DNA from: Chenopodium formosanum
Lineage: Eukaryota > Streptophyta > Magnoliopsida > Caryophyllales > Amaranthaceae
Direction: 5' to 3'
DNA: 64,000 nt
Assembly: GCA_024500155.1 (NCBI GenBank)
Contig: CM044860.1
Coordinates: 7,798,501-7,862,500 of the forward strand
Shown here: positions 35,001-46,659 of the stretch, piece by piece
How the letters are laid out: every line of letters starts with the position of its first letter
How positions within the stretch are numbered: the stretch's first letter is position 1
Program-made: the position numbers and the translations under genes
Notes under the pieces: generated by a model
Database searches by the model: none
The model's input: the letters and a program-made list of their open reading frames with translations, nothing else
What the model was told of the DNA's origin: nothing

Positions 35001-37792
35001 TTTAAAATTGGTGGTTATCTAAGACTTTTCCCATTAAATGTAATATTGTTCACAGGTTTGATTAGGCAACCGAAATATGGGCACCTAAAGGATCTACATC
35101 GAGCCCTCAAGCTTTCTGAACGAGCATTACTCTCTTCGGAACCTGAAATCACTTCATTGGGAACCTATCATCAGGTCAGTTTCTATTTCTGTAAATTCGC
35201 TTTTTCTTCACCTTGTGTTGTTTGGCTGATCAACCTTTTTTGCAGGCTTTTGTCTTCAAAGGTCAAGGAACTTGTGCTGCTTTTCTATCCAACTTCCATT
35301 ACACTTCATCAGCAAGGGTGAAATTCAATAATGAGCACTATGATCTACCTGCTTGGTCTATTAGCATACTCCCTGATTGCAAACATGTAGTCTTCAACAC
35401 TGCTAAGGTAAGTCATGAGTGTGTTAACTATTCGTATAATTTAACTGTGCCGAAACTCTATATTGATGAGGCTTCAATTCTTGTCATCTAGGTTGGAGTT
35501 CAAACCTCACATACTCAAATGATACCAGCCAATTCTCGGTTGCTCTCGTGGAAGATGTACGATGAAGATCTTTCTTCGTTGGAGGAAAGCCCAACGATGA
35601 CAGCTCCTGGACTTCTAGAACAGATCAATGTCACCAGAGATAGCAGTGACTATCTTTGGTACATGACCAGGTGAGCTCCCAAAAGTTGCTTTTAGTTCTT
35701 TGTTTTCCTCCTAGTTCTCGGACAGGAAAAATAGAAAATGAAAAGAATATGACTTACCTACTGCTCCTAATTGTACAAGTGAAGGATGGTTTATGCAACA
35801 ATTGATTTGTCCCCGTGTAGTCCGATTTATAAAAAATTACCTAAGAATTACCAGAATTCATCAAAAAGTACACTTGCTTTCTGTATGTATGTAATGCATC
35901 TTTCTATGGAATTGATGGTTTAGTGTGGAATGCACTTATGCACAACCAATTTACGATTTGTTATGTTTGTCTGAAAGCTGATTTGGCATTTAAGCGTCTT
36001 ACCTGGCCCCTTCTTTCTGTTGGTTTCCAAATTCGTCGGAAGGTTGTTGCTTTACTCTAGTGTAAAATCTTGACATTTTGTTGTTGCTTTACTCTAGTGT
36101 CCATGTCAGCCCATCAGATTTGCATGGAGCTCCTAGTCTCATGGTGGAATCAGCAGGGCCTGCTCTTCATGTTTTTGTTAATGGAAAGTTTGCAGGTATC
36201 TTTTCTCTTTATTCTTCAAATAACGATTTCAATTATTTGAGTTGGGAGTGATTATGCCAAGCACGTAAATGTGAGGATAAATAAAGACAGGGTTATGGTT
36301 AATGAAGCAAAAAATGAAAAAGCTATTATTTTTATAAACAGGGTCAGCTTTTGGGACTAGGGAGGACAGGAGATTAACATTTAAAGGACCAGTCAATCTT
36401 CACTCAGGAATGAACAGAATTACTTTGCTAAGTGTGGCAGTTGGTTTACCGGTAAACTTCTGACCGTGATTTTAATGCTTCAAATTTTAGAACCTGATCT
36501 CGTAAACATGCTGATAATAAAATCTTTTAATGATTTGTTCATTAAGAATATCGGGACACATTATGAAGCATGGAAGACTGGAGTTCTTGGTCCAGTGGTG
36601 TTGAATGGTCTTAGCAGTGGCAAGAAGGATTTAACATGGCAAAAATGGTCATATCAAGTGAGTTCCATACATAATCGACACATTAATTTGTTCGTTGATG
36701 AACCTTAAGAACTTCAGTAAACTAGTTATTTTGAATGACAGGTTGGATTGAAGGGAGAGAATATGCAATTAACATCTCCAAATGGAGCTTCGTCTAATGA
36801 ATGGGTTGATGCTTCACTTGCTGCACAGAAAACTCAACCCTTAACTTGGTATAAGGTAAGAACCTGTGTGTTGCATTTTTTTTTTCTTCCCTATTTTAGA
36901 TTATTTTATGACTTTTTAAATTGTAATGAAAAGTAGTCTCCCCCGTCCGCTGATATATTCTCGTTGTAATGTTCCAGGCCAACTTTGATGCACCTGGTGG
37001 GGTTGAACCATTGGCTGTAGATATGAAAAGCATGGGTAAAGGTGAAATATGGATCAATGGTAGAAGTATAGGAAGATATTGGACTACTTATGCAAAGGGA
37101 GATTGCAAACCTTGCAGTTACGCTGGAACATACCGTCAAGGAAATTGCCAATCTGGCTGCAATAGCCCAACCCAAAGATGGTAATAACTGATTTAATCAG
37201 CATTTACTGAAATTTGAATGTTAGGGCATATCAATTTAGACGTGTTATCTGTTGAATTTTAGGTACCATGTTCCAAGGGCTTGGTTAAAGCCAACACAAA
37301 ATCTGATGGTTGTCTTCGAAGAACTAGGTGGGGATGCATCAAAGATCTCTCTGGTGAAGAGATCAGTGTCACGTGTTTGTGCGGATGCATTTGAACACCA
37401 TCCAATGGTTCAGAACTGGCGGGTAGATTCCAATGGCGATCAGCAAATAATGCACCGTGCCAAGGTTCACTTGCAGTGTGGACCAGGGCAGTCCATATCA
37501 TCCATCCAATTTGCAAGTTTTGGCACCCCATTCGGAACTTGTGGAAGTTTCGTCAAGGGGGCATGCCACTCTGAGAGCTCCCACGATATAGTAGAGAAGG
37601 TAGATCTCTATACTATACCTTACTTCGCTTCACCTTTTCTTCAAGTAAAATCTTTTACCAATATTTTGTTCCTGGGTGCAGCTTTGTGTTGGCCAAAGAA
37701 GATGCTCTATTCCTATATCCAACTCAAATTTCGGGGGAGATCCTTGTCATAACACGTTGAAACGACTAACCGTCGAAGCTATTTGTTCTTAA
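31762..37792 (+). CDS. Beta-galactosidase (GH35) with C-terminal SUEL-type lectin domain
   Basis: Secreted exo-beta-galactosidase that trims galactose from cell-wall pectin and glycoproteins. Nineteen exons with GT/AG borders give 835 residues: 31762-31929, 32407-32502, 32678-32790, 32941-33007, 33118-33210, 33335-33478, 33588-33676, 33781-33886, 33990-34077, 35056-35174, 35246-35407, 35492-35670, 36098-36195, 36342-36451, 36547-36657, 36742-36855, 36978-37180, 37263-37599, 37682-37792. Signal peptide about 1-25. The GH35 signature [14 protein letters not shown] contains the likely acid/base Glu183. WTEAWSGW carries the likely nucleophile Glu252. A SUEL/galactose-binding lectin domain runs from about residue 751 to the end. 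Exon number and the lectin tail resemble plant BGAL1/BGAL3-type genes, but the exact orthologue was not settled. All exons are intact. Intron 9 holds two MITEs. Confidence 0.95.
31987..32022 (+). repeat. Poly-T tract in beta-galactosidase intron 1
   Basis: About 36 consecutive T begin 57 bases after the exon 1 donor. Confidence 0.9.
34432..34637. mobile_element. MITE-like foldback in beta-galactosidase intron 9
   Basis: GTGCATTTGGTATGG at the left and the inverse of CATACCCAAACACG at the right form imperfect inverted ends around an AT-rich core. The target duplication was not resolved. Confidence 0.4.
34783..34862. mobile_element. Stowaway-like MITE in beta-galactosidase intron 9
   Basis: An 80-bp element with ends CTACCTCCGTTTTAAATT and, inverted, CTACCTCCTTTTGCAACG. 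The inner GCAACGATT/AAATCGTTGC pairs, and TA flanks both sides. Confidence 0.75.
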
Positions 37793-38407
37793 GCACAACC
37801 ACCAAAACTAAAACAGTCAAAACTTTCCAGTTTGTAAAGGCTATAGAGCTCTACGACCATGTGTGTTCATATAGAAAGTGATAAGGGAGGTAGAGAAGGA
37901 AGACGAAGATAAATAAAGGTCAAAGACCATCAATGGCATCCTATCCTTGTGGAAACGGATACAGAATTGAGCAGATTATACAGCAAGGTGTCTGTGTATA
38001 GTTGCCATTCCCTCACCTTTTATTAGGGAATGAGATCAAAGCGAAGGAGTCGATAATATATTCTGATTATTATTTATGTGTGCTCCAGGAGTAGGTATCT
38101 TAGAATTGTGGTTGCTTTTCGATTCCTTTTTTTTTTTCTTCTTCATATCTTTGTTTGTGCTCCATCATTATTCTATGCGTTTTGTTCAAGTATTGTTTAT
38201 CTTTTGAGCCTAATTAAATGAAGTAATTCATTTTTGGTATTTTATGTAAGTTTTAGTCGCCATGAGAGTGTTGGGCGCATACATACAGTCGTACAGAAAT
38301 CTCAACAGCACTTCAGAATGCGAAAATGCAGGCATGCAGCTTCTCGACTATCAGCAGCGAAAATCTCATATCGTGCCTACAAAAGAGGGCGGAAGGCCTA
38401 AGGAATA
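37793..38407 (+). other. Beta-galactosidase 3' UTR and intergenic sequence
   Basis: The first few hundred bases are probably transcribed 3' UTR, with AATTAAATG-like poly(A) signals near 38210. No further gene lies before the thioredoxin duplication begins at about 38408. Confidence 0.45.
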
Positions 38408-39385
38408 CAATGCTTAAAGGACAATGGTCCAAGACGTGTGTTTTATTCACAAATCCTCTTTTTGACCATTACAAAAAAGAATCCAAATTTAAAACTGAAT
38501 AAGAAAGACAGTTGAGATTTCTGTCATAGTGCAAGGTATATTTAAGAATCTTTTACATCAAATTGTCCATTCAGTTCGTAAATTGGTAGCAACCCAACTG
38601 TTTGAACAACAGACTGAAAGACCATAATCCAGGATATATTATACCATTAATAAGGGTACTAAGCAATAAATTTAACATCACAAAGCAAAGAGTTCAATAA
38701 ATTTTCCAGTAGTGCTTTCAAAATTTCTGCTATTTACCTGCAGCTCACCAACATCAACCTTGAGCCCGTCAAAAAAAAAAAAAAAAAAACATCAACCTTG
38801 AGAAATACTCCCTCCGTCCCTTAATTATATGCATATTTCTCTCATTTATTACTCACATAATAGAGAGAAATAGGTATAATTAAGGGGCGGAGGGAGAAAC
38901 ACATCTTCATACTTGTTGGCAAATTCAGACACAACTGGTGACATAAAACGACACGGTCCACTCCATGTTGCAGTGAAATAAATTACAGTCGGCCATAAAA
39001 TTCATTTAGTACCCCAGACTCTTAAACTCCAAACATTTTTATCCTAACTCCCGAACACCAAGGCAATAACAACTCACGACCTCAAATAAACACACACACA
39101 TTACTCGAAATCCAATCCAACTATGTACAATTTCATAAATTAAACCAGAAAATCATCTAATCTATTCTATCGATCCTAACCAACTGGGAGCAATTGCCCC
39201 CACTTGCGGATTGTCTTAGCTCCAATCCGCGTAAGAGTCTAATATACTAAACTAACTGTCACACTCTACCAAATTCCTAAACTTTTTTTTTTTTTTCTTT
39301 TCCTTTAATCATATACTCTCTCTCCGTCTCTAAATAATATTCCTCCTCAAAAGGTAGTTGTCTCACAAAAAAAGTCTCTTTTTAA
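38408..39385 (-). pseudogene. Broken tandem copy of the thioredoxin h gene
   Basis: This segment repeats the 3' UTR, intron and exon 2 of the neighbouring thioredoxin gene (compare TGCTTAAAGGACAATGG at 38408 with TGCTTAAAGGGCAATGG at 39391). Exon 2 is recognisable at about 38992-38897: TVIYFTATWSGPCRFMSP. The first active-site Cys is Ser (WSGPC). A Stowaway-like MITE splits the exon after NKYEDV. The sequence beyond the MITE carries an A-tract and a duplicated ACATCAACCTTGAG. Exon 3 is deleted, since 3' UTR joins intron near 38705. Exon 1 is absent because the unit ends in intron 1 near 39385. A functional protein is not possible. Confidence 0.85.
38808..38896. mobile_element. Stowaway-like MITE inside the thioredoxin pseudogene
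   Basis: An 89-bp element from CTCCCTCCGTCCCTTAATTA to the inverse TAATTAAGGGGCGGAGGGAG, with TA before it and AA after. It splits exon 2 of the broken thioredoxin copy. Confidence 0.85.
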
Positions 39386-39869
39386 GTCAATGCTTAAAGG
39401 GCAATGGTCCATTACTGTGTTTTATTCACAAAGTCTCTTTTTGACCGTTACAAAAAAGAACCCAAATTTGAAATTGAATAAGAAAGACCATTGAAATTTC
39501 AGTCATACTTGCAAGGTATAAACCAGAAAATCTATACGAATAAGAATCTGTAACATCAAACTGCCCATTATAAATTAAATCACACAAATAAGAACGACCC
39601 CAAATACATACACTTTACAGACTACAGAGTAAAGAATACTGCTTCTATTCGGATTTAATTGTCACATTATAAGTTCAGATCACACAATCAACTCATCTAG
39701 GTAAACATACCCACCACGAGAACACAATATTCTGCTATCTTAGAAACCATAAATCCAAAGCTGAAGCATAAAATCAGAAATTCATAATCCAGGATATATT
39801 ATACCATTAAGAAGGGTACAAAGCAATAAATTTAACATCACAAAGCAAAGAGTTCATTGATAACTTTCA

Positions 39870-41005
39870 TTAAGTGGATGGTGCGGGATCAGCCTCAGGC
39901 AAACTTCGACCAGAATGCTCAGTAACGAGTTTCAGAAGAGTCTCTTTATTTGCACCTACGAACCTGTCAACTACTTTTCCGTCTTTCAGGAAAACAAAAG
40001 TTGGCATGGCATCGACTTTATAATCCTCAGCAATAGTCTGAAAGCAATTGATTTGCAACACCAAGTAAATGAAGCTGCAATTAGAGTAAACATAGAAGTA
40101 GCAATGTGGCAAATTTATGCTTTCAGAATTTCAACTATATATTTACCTTCAACTCATCAACATCAACCTTGAGAAACAACACATCTTCATACTTGTTGGC
40201 AAATTCAGACAGAATTGGTGACATGAAACGACACGGTGCACACCATGTTGCAGTGAAATCAATCACAGTCTGCCATAAATTTCCTTTAGTAAACACAAAT
40301 ACAATAACAATAACAATGCTTTTAACCGCTCACAGCCTCAAATAAACAGTTAAACACACACACCATACTTAAAATCCAATCCAACTATGGACAATGTCAA
40401 TTATGTCATATGTTAAACCATAAAATCATCTATTCCATCCTAACCAACCGGGAGCCCAGTTGCAGATTGTCTCGGCTCTCGGCTCCAATCCAGATTAATC
40501 AGAGTCTAATAGCACTAACCAACTGTCACCCTCTTTCCAAATTCCTCAACTCTTTTTATTATTTATTTATTATTTCTTTTTAATATACTCTCTCCGTCTC
40601 TAAATGATGTTCTACATCGATGGTGATTGTCTCACAAAAACGTAATTATAGAGATAGAAGACATATTAACATTTCACGATTCCAATCATTCATCAATTAA
40701 CAAAATATTCAATTTCTTTTCAATCCCATTTTATGAACAAGTTCGTCGGAATTAATCAAAAACACACAAATACACGCAATATCAATATCAACTAAAATCA
40801 AACAAAAAAATGACCAATAATCAATCAAAGAAGCCTAAAGTATGAAGTATAACTTTTAATAATGAGTCATATTCTCTAATTTCATCATCACAATTCACAA
40901 AAACAAGTGGTAGCAAAAAAAAAAAGTTACCAATTTCTTAGAGTTTCCATCATCGAGTTTCTGCTTAAATTGGTCAACGGTTTGGCAACTAAAAACTTCC
41001 GCCAT
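39870..41005 (-). CDS. Thioredoxin h-type protein with WCAPC active site
   Basis: Cytosolic-type protein disulfide reductase of 121 residues, three phase-0 exons: 41005-40931, 40269-40147, 40037-39870. It starts MAEVFSCQTVDQFKQKL with no transit peptide, as expected for h-type thioredoxins. Exon 2 holds VIDFTATWCAPCRFMSP, with the two redox Cys at 35 and 38. Exon 3 holds the cis-Pro loop AMPTF (P78) and the FLKDGK strand. Plant h thioredoxins normally have WCGPC or WCPPC, so Ala at position 36 is unusual. The other fold residues (D29, W34, P78) are kept, so the protein is probably functional. The exon layout is the same as in the neighbour at 43152-44624. In plants such proteins are reduced by NADPH-thioredoxin reductase. 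From memory, Arabidopsis TRX h4 (At1g19730) lies beside the homologous lectin and PPR genes. Confidence 0.93.
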
Positions 41006-41277
41006 TGTTGGATTTTGTTTTTCTTTCTCCTCGCTTTCAGAAGGTTTCGTCGTAAATAAGAAAATGCGAAAATCAAGATTATCAGTTTAGTTTTATAATT
41101 GAGCCTTGGGCCGCGCTTTGCTATTTATACTACGTACATTTTTTTTGACGTGGTATTCATTTATTTGTTGATATGAGTAATTTTAATTCCATTTGTTTTT
41201 TAATTTCTTTACTCAAAGACTTACATAATAAATTATTAAATTTTTTTTCAAATTGCAGTTATTTAAAATTAGTATTT

Positions 41278-41392
41278 AGAGAGTGAGGGTTAGATCAAGT
41301 GATTAGAGTTTTTCTCTCGGTTTCAGGTGTCCTTGGGATCGATTCTCATCACCCCGCCCCTTGTGGAGTTGTGGCTCTCTAAATACCAAAAA
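41278..41392 (+). mobile_element. tRNA-derived SINE copy
   Basis: A-box-like TAGATCAAGTGATTAG near 41291 and B-box-like GGGATCGATTCTC at 41335-41347, then a GC-rich CACCCCGCCCC and a shared end GGCTCTCTAAATACCAAAAA. It aligns over its length with 51515-51628. Confidence 0.65.
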
Positions 41393-41858
41393 GTTAGTAT
41401 TTTGCAAATTGCAAATTGCAACCCAAAAATTCATATAAATTGTACTCGTAAATTGCAACCTAATTTAATTTTTTCATCAGTTTGCATGTCGAAAATTATT
41501 TGGTTAAGATTTAGGCGGCCATTTTAACTCTTAATAATCCAAATTGAGCTCGGAATTGGCAAAAAATTAACGTAAGTGTTAGTTTTTACAGCAAAAAATA
41601 GTTGACTACAAATCAATACATTTTTGTTATGCAAAACGAGGCACTTACGTTATTTTTTTTTGCTAATTTCGAGCTCAATTCAGATTCTAAGGGTTAAAAT
41701 GACCCCTAAATCCTTAAGCAAATATATTTTTTAATATGCAAACCGATAAAAAAGTTGAATTGGATAGCAATTTACAATTTATAAGAGCTTTTGAGCTGCA
41801 ATTTGCGATTTTTTTTTTAATGGCTGCAATTTGCAAAATACAAATTTTCCTAAATTAT

Positions 41859-41896
<38 letters not shown>

Positions 41897-43151
41897 AAAG
41901 ATTTCCATTCAAATTATAGGTGGAGAATATTTTAACAATGAAAGATACATAAAGTGATGATTGTGTGAATGGAATAACTGGTAAGAAGTATAAAGTAAAT
42001 CTAGATTATTACCATATTGGAAAAATCAGGGGAACGAATGTTTATTAAAAAATACAAAAGGTTTCAAAAAAAAAAAAAAAAAAATTAGAATTCTACCGGC
42101 CTACCGGGCACGAATGTAGCAAGAAAGAGATTTGATATTCTTACCTCATTTGTAGGTCAAAATAAATAAAAAAAAAATGGGCAAATGGGTATATTGGACG
42201 TTTTTAAACTTTTAATTTGTAATTTACAAATTGGATCTTGCAAACGCCCTCGGGACGTTAGGTAAGCATTTTAAAAATATTTGTAAAATGGTGTTAATTT
42301 GGAAAATATGGTAAAACATTAAAATCACGCGTCAATCGGTGTAATTAATGCTCATTTTAGTTTAATATTTCTACTTTTAGTTATCTTATTCAACGCCCTG
42401 TTGGTCGTTCATTAGCTTTATCGATGTAACACGCTTCAAAGTGGGCATGAGGAATATGATGCTTTAACAATCCCTAAAATTGAATTTTCCCATTTCATTA
42501 TTTTCATTTAAAGCTGAGATACTAATTATTAAAGATGATGTAACATAGCTAGTTTGTATGAACTCTTTCCTTTGCAATAAGTTTTCAGCCTAATGCTTTG
42601 ATTATTAAAGATGAGGCCTATACATCAAACAATTCAGCCATAATCTAATCAGTAAGCCTCCCTTTCGAACAACACAAAAAGACTAGCAAGGCATGGGTGA
42701 CAAGATGTTAAATCTTCTTCCTGAGATGAAGTTATTCAACAATCAGGTACTGGGGGGTGGTAAGCCCTCCCCTGTCCCGAGAACCAGCCACAAAGAGGTT
42801 CGGTTTCTCATTACCTATTATAATGGGTATAATACTACTTCGATCTGGTTTTAATTGTCACATTATAATTGCAGATCACACTAATAATGCAACAACTAAT
42901 TCCACGCAAAGAAAGCAATAATAATTGTAAGAAACAACTGATCAACTCTTAGGTAAGCAATAAGCATACCCATGAGAACACAAGTAATCCCACAAAATAC
43001 AGTACATTATTCGCTATTCTGTCATTGGTAACAACCATAAACCACAGCTGAATCATACAACTATTCATAACCCAGGATATGGTAAAACATTAATAGTACT
43101 TAGAATAAATAAGTTTAACATGGTAGAGCAATGAGCTCGCGATTAACTTCA
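41393..43151. other. Intergenic region between the two thioredoxin genes
   Basis: Several A-rich tracts occur (41864-41894, 42067-42084). The piece at 42690-42830 has a short open frame beginning MGDKMLNLLPEMK, but it matches no family I know. The last 200 bases are probably the thioredoxin 3' UTR on the minus strand. Confidence 0.45.
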
Positions 43152-44624
43152 TTAGGTTGATGCTGATGCGGAAACAGTCGAAGGAACTGCATGCTTCTCT
43201 ATTTTGGTGAAGAGGGCATCTTTGTCAGCACCCACAACCTTGTCAACTACATTTCCGTCCTTTAGGAAAATAAAGGTCGGCATTGCTTCGACTTCATACT
43301 GCTCAGCAACACTCTGCAAGCAATGATTTCCAACACAAAATTCATGAATGCAATTATGCAAATACAAAGAAACGAAGTAGCTATGGGGGGCACAATTGTG
43401 GTTTAAGAGTTTCAGTTAAATACCTTCAACTCATCAACATCAACTTTGAGGAATACCACATGTGGGAATTTCTTGGCATACTCAGCCAGAATGGGTGCAA
43501 TGAAACGGCACGGTGGGCACCATGAAGCAGTGAAATCAATCACAATCTGCCATAAAATTCATCAGCTTACTAATCCAGTAATCCTAAATCGAACCACAAA
43601 GAAGAAATCATTGTTTCTGACAGCTCAAAACATCAAACAATCACCCAAAACCATACTTGAAACCCAATTGAGAGTCAACATAACCAACAAGTGTTTTGAT
43701 CGGCTAATTAGAGGTAATATTCTAGCTCAACCGGCACTAGTAAGGACCATATACTGATACACCTTCAATTGGCGCACACCATACTCAAAAGTTGAAACCC
43801 AATTGGAATTCTATTCTCATAAAACCAGGAAATCAATTACCAACAAGAGTTTAGATCAGCTAGTATCCCTCCAATTGGTGTATGTCCTCACTTAAATCTG
43901 GATTAGTCGTAGTCTAATGAGATCTGGATTATTGGGGTCTCCTAAAAACATTACAACACCCAATATAGCATACTACTTGTAGATTATTAGGGTTTCCTAA
44001 AAACATTACTCACCCAAAATAGCATACATTCACAGAAAGTCCAATTTGTGCTTGTAATAACTCCCAACTTTCTTCACTTTTATCACAAATATCATCAATT
44101 CATAATTCCAATTACTTTAAACATAAATAAAATTCTCAGTTTATTTTCGTGAATTAGGGTTTGACAGAATTAATTCTAATTCAAATTATCAAATTCATAA
44201 ACATCAAAAATCAATCAAATTAAATTCCGTATAAAGAATTAATCTTTGAATTCATTCAATTCAACCCAATTGCACATGTAAATCAAATCATATACTACGT
44301 AATTCATAATTACATAAATACTTCCCCGGGTTATATAATTAAATCACACATCAATAAAATTTCATATAAATTACATTTCTCCATACCATATAATCATGTA
44401 AAACTTAGAAAAAAAAAAAAAAAAAAAAAAAAACACCCAATTCCTCACAATTTTTTTTTTTTTTTTAAATAATGCAATCATATATATAAAAAAAATACTA
44501 ATAAATTCGTCACAAAATCACAAAAAATAATGGATAGAAAAATTACCAATTTGTCAGGACTTTTGTTAGTCTCAAGCTGCTGCTTCCATTGGTCAACGTT
44601 GTGGCATCCAACAACTTCAGCCAT
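43152..44624 (-). CDS. Thioredoxin h-type protein with WCPPC active site
   Basis: Protein of 120 residues, three phase-0 exons: 44624-44547, 43546-43424, 43313-43152. It starts MAEVVGCHNVDQWKQQL without a transit peptide. The active site ASWCPPCRFIAP puts the redox Cys at 36 and 39. WCPPC is a known h-type variant. The cis-Pro loop is AMPTF (P79), followed by FLKDGNVVDKVVGAD. The C-terminus is a short Ala/Ser-rich tail. Exon borders coincide with those of the WCAPC gene, so the pair arose by tandem duplication, and a third broken copy lies further left. It should reduce cytosolic target disulfides using electrons from NADPH-thioredoxin reductase. Confidence 0.95.
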
Positions 44625-45043
44625 TTTAATTTCTTGAATTTCTGTTTTCCTAACTTTTTTGAGACAAAATAAATCGAAGAAGCGATGATTTAGCTTTGGT
44701 TGAAATTGGAAAGATTAACCTCTTCAACAATTTATAAAGGAATGTGTAAAGTTGGGCCGCGTATTTGTTGGGCTGGGCCCATTTTTTATTCGCACTATTA
44801 ACTTTCCTTAACGCGGTGTTTTAATATTCGTTAGTAATTTAATTTTACGCCGTACTTTATTTTTGATTTTCTTCTTCTATTTATTCAAAGGTTTTTGTAA
44901 ATTTGTTTTATCTTTCCATTTACGAAACAGCTAGAGAATATGGAATATTTGACCTTGGATAGATAAAGAAAGTGATCAAGTTTATTTTGATATCATGATT
45001 ATCACTATTTTTATGGGAATTTCCGACGCATGTTCGCATAGGT
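44625..45043. other. Upstream region of the WCPPC thioredoxin gene
   Basis: Promoter and 5' UTR on the minus strand, with a TTTATAAAG-like motif near 44731-44739 about 110 bases before the ATG. Nothing else was recognised. Confidence 0.4.
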
Positions 45044-46492
45044 TAGGGATGGAAACGGGTATGGGACCAATTTGTTTAGACCCTGTAGGATCGGGTAGGG
45101 TATGAGTCTAGGTGGTATCGGGTAGATTAAGGGTCCGGCCAGGCCCGTTCCTAGCTTTTTGGTGGCCTATGGGTGGAATGGGAAATTGGGCCCTGATTAT
45201 CGAGTAAAGTAAAAAATGCAAAATAATTTTTTTTTTTTTTTTTTTTTTGTTTTTTTGCTTTGTTTTGAAATGACTGAAATAATAATATTCCAAATTACAA
45301 TAAAGGAAAAAAAAAAACAATAAAATTAAAATTAAGTAACCAAATCATCATAAATTTTTTTGTCTATGACCATTTCTATATGCAAATTCACCAATAATAG
45401 CGTCTACAATAAACTCAAATGTTCCGACTCCAATTCCGCAAGCAATGAACTAAAATATGATAATTCACACAAAAGAACATATTAAATCAGAAAAATATTG
45501 ATTTACATTATATACCCAAGACACACACACACACACACAAAAATAAAAAAAAAATAAAAAAAAATAAAAAGGATGGAGGATTATAAATCAGAAGATTGAA
45601 AACAATTTGTTGATATGTAGATGAATATTTGGATGGAGGATTATGTATATGTAAATATTGTGAACCTAATCCCATTGAAAATCAAAGAAGAAGAAGGCCA
45701 TTTGAGTTAGAGTTGTTTTAGGAGATTAATGAGGTTGAAATTGTAAAAATAAATTAACATGAAGAAGATACTCCGTAACAATTAATTCTAGCAATTAAGA
45801 ATTTTTTGGGAATTAATTAGGAATGAATATAGGCAGTAATTATGCTTGGAAGTTGAAATTTGGGGGTATGAATGTGATATGGAAAGCTGCGTATAGCCAT
45901 ATTGTATAATTAAGGATATTTTGCTTTTTTTTTTTATTTATTTAAATATGAATTATTAAATAACTTGGGCCTCCTTCCCTTGGGCCCGGGGCGATGGCAC
46001 CTGATGCCCTGCCTCAGGGACGGGCCTGGGTCCGGCCGTCCGGGTATAATGAATTCAAATCCGAACCCTACTCGTGGACCCGTCATACCTAGACTCACCC
46101 AACCCCAACACCCCGTACTTAGACCCGTTCAATATATTAAATAAAAATAAATCAATAAATACTTGTAAAAGTAAACCCTAAGTAAGGAACTCATAGGCGC
46201 CCACTTTCATAGTTGTACGATTTGTCAAATTAATCTAATGTTCTCATGTATTAGGTTTTTTTTTTCGTGCAATATGGAATCGTACATTTGTATTTTGTAC
46301 ACTAAAAAAAGACAGTTAAAAATTACGGGGGAAAAAAGGTAAAGGACCCTGTTTGGACCCTGGACCCTACTAGACACATAAGGTTCGGGTAAGGGTCTAA
46401 AAATTTTAGACCCTAAGGATCCAAATAGGGTATGGGTATGGAAAAAAATTTATGAGTACGGATATTACTATACCCTACCCATTGTCATCCCT
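45044..46492. mobile_element. GGGTA-rich MITE-like element containing a nested insertion
   Basis: The left end TAGGGATGGAAACGGGTATG and the inverse of the right end (TGAGGGATGACAATGGGTAG) form an imperfect inverted repeat. Many GGGTMYGGG and GACCCTA motifs lie near both ends. The flanks do not show a clear target duplication. The interior is split by the element at 45140-46028. Confidence 0.5.
45140..46028. mobile_element. hAT-like non-autonomous element with 8-bp duplications
   Basis: The element begins CAGGCCCGTTCCTAG and ends with the inverse, GGGACGGGCCTG. GGTCCGGC flanks both sides exactly (45132-45139 and 46029-46036), the 8-bp duplication expected of hAT transposons. The core contains poly-T, a (CA) run at 45522-45538 and no open reading frame of note. 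Confidence 0.75.
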
Positions 46493-46610
46493 CACTATAG
46501 GCTTTATGCAACAAAGTTGTTGCTCTTTTCATCCCGTAGAGAATTTAGTTTATTATTCGGATGTTCTACTAAATTTTCTAACACAATCAGTTCCTAAATC
46601 CAAAAACCGG

Positions 46611-46653
<43 letters not shown>
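46611..46653 (+). repeat. Poly-A tract
   Basis: About 43 A in a row follow a CCGG. It could be the 3' tail of a lost retroposed element, but no body was recognised. Confidence 0.85.
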
Positions 46654-46657
<4 letters not shown>

Positions 46658-46659
46658 AG

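Noticed and set aside
42693..42830. Open frame starting MGDKMLNLLPEMK
   Set aside because: Short, no recognisable domain, no splice partners; probably chance or an old repeat.
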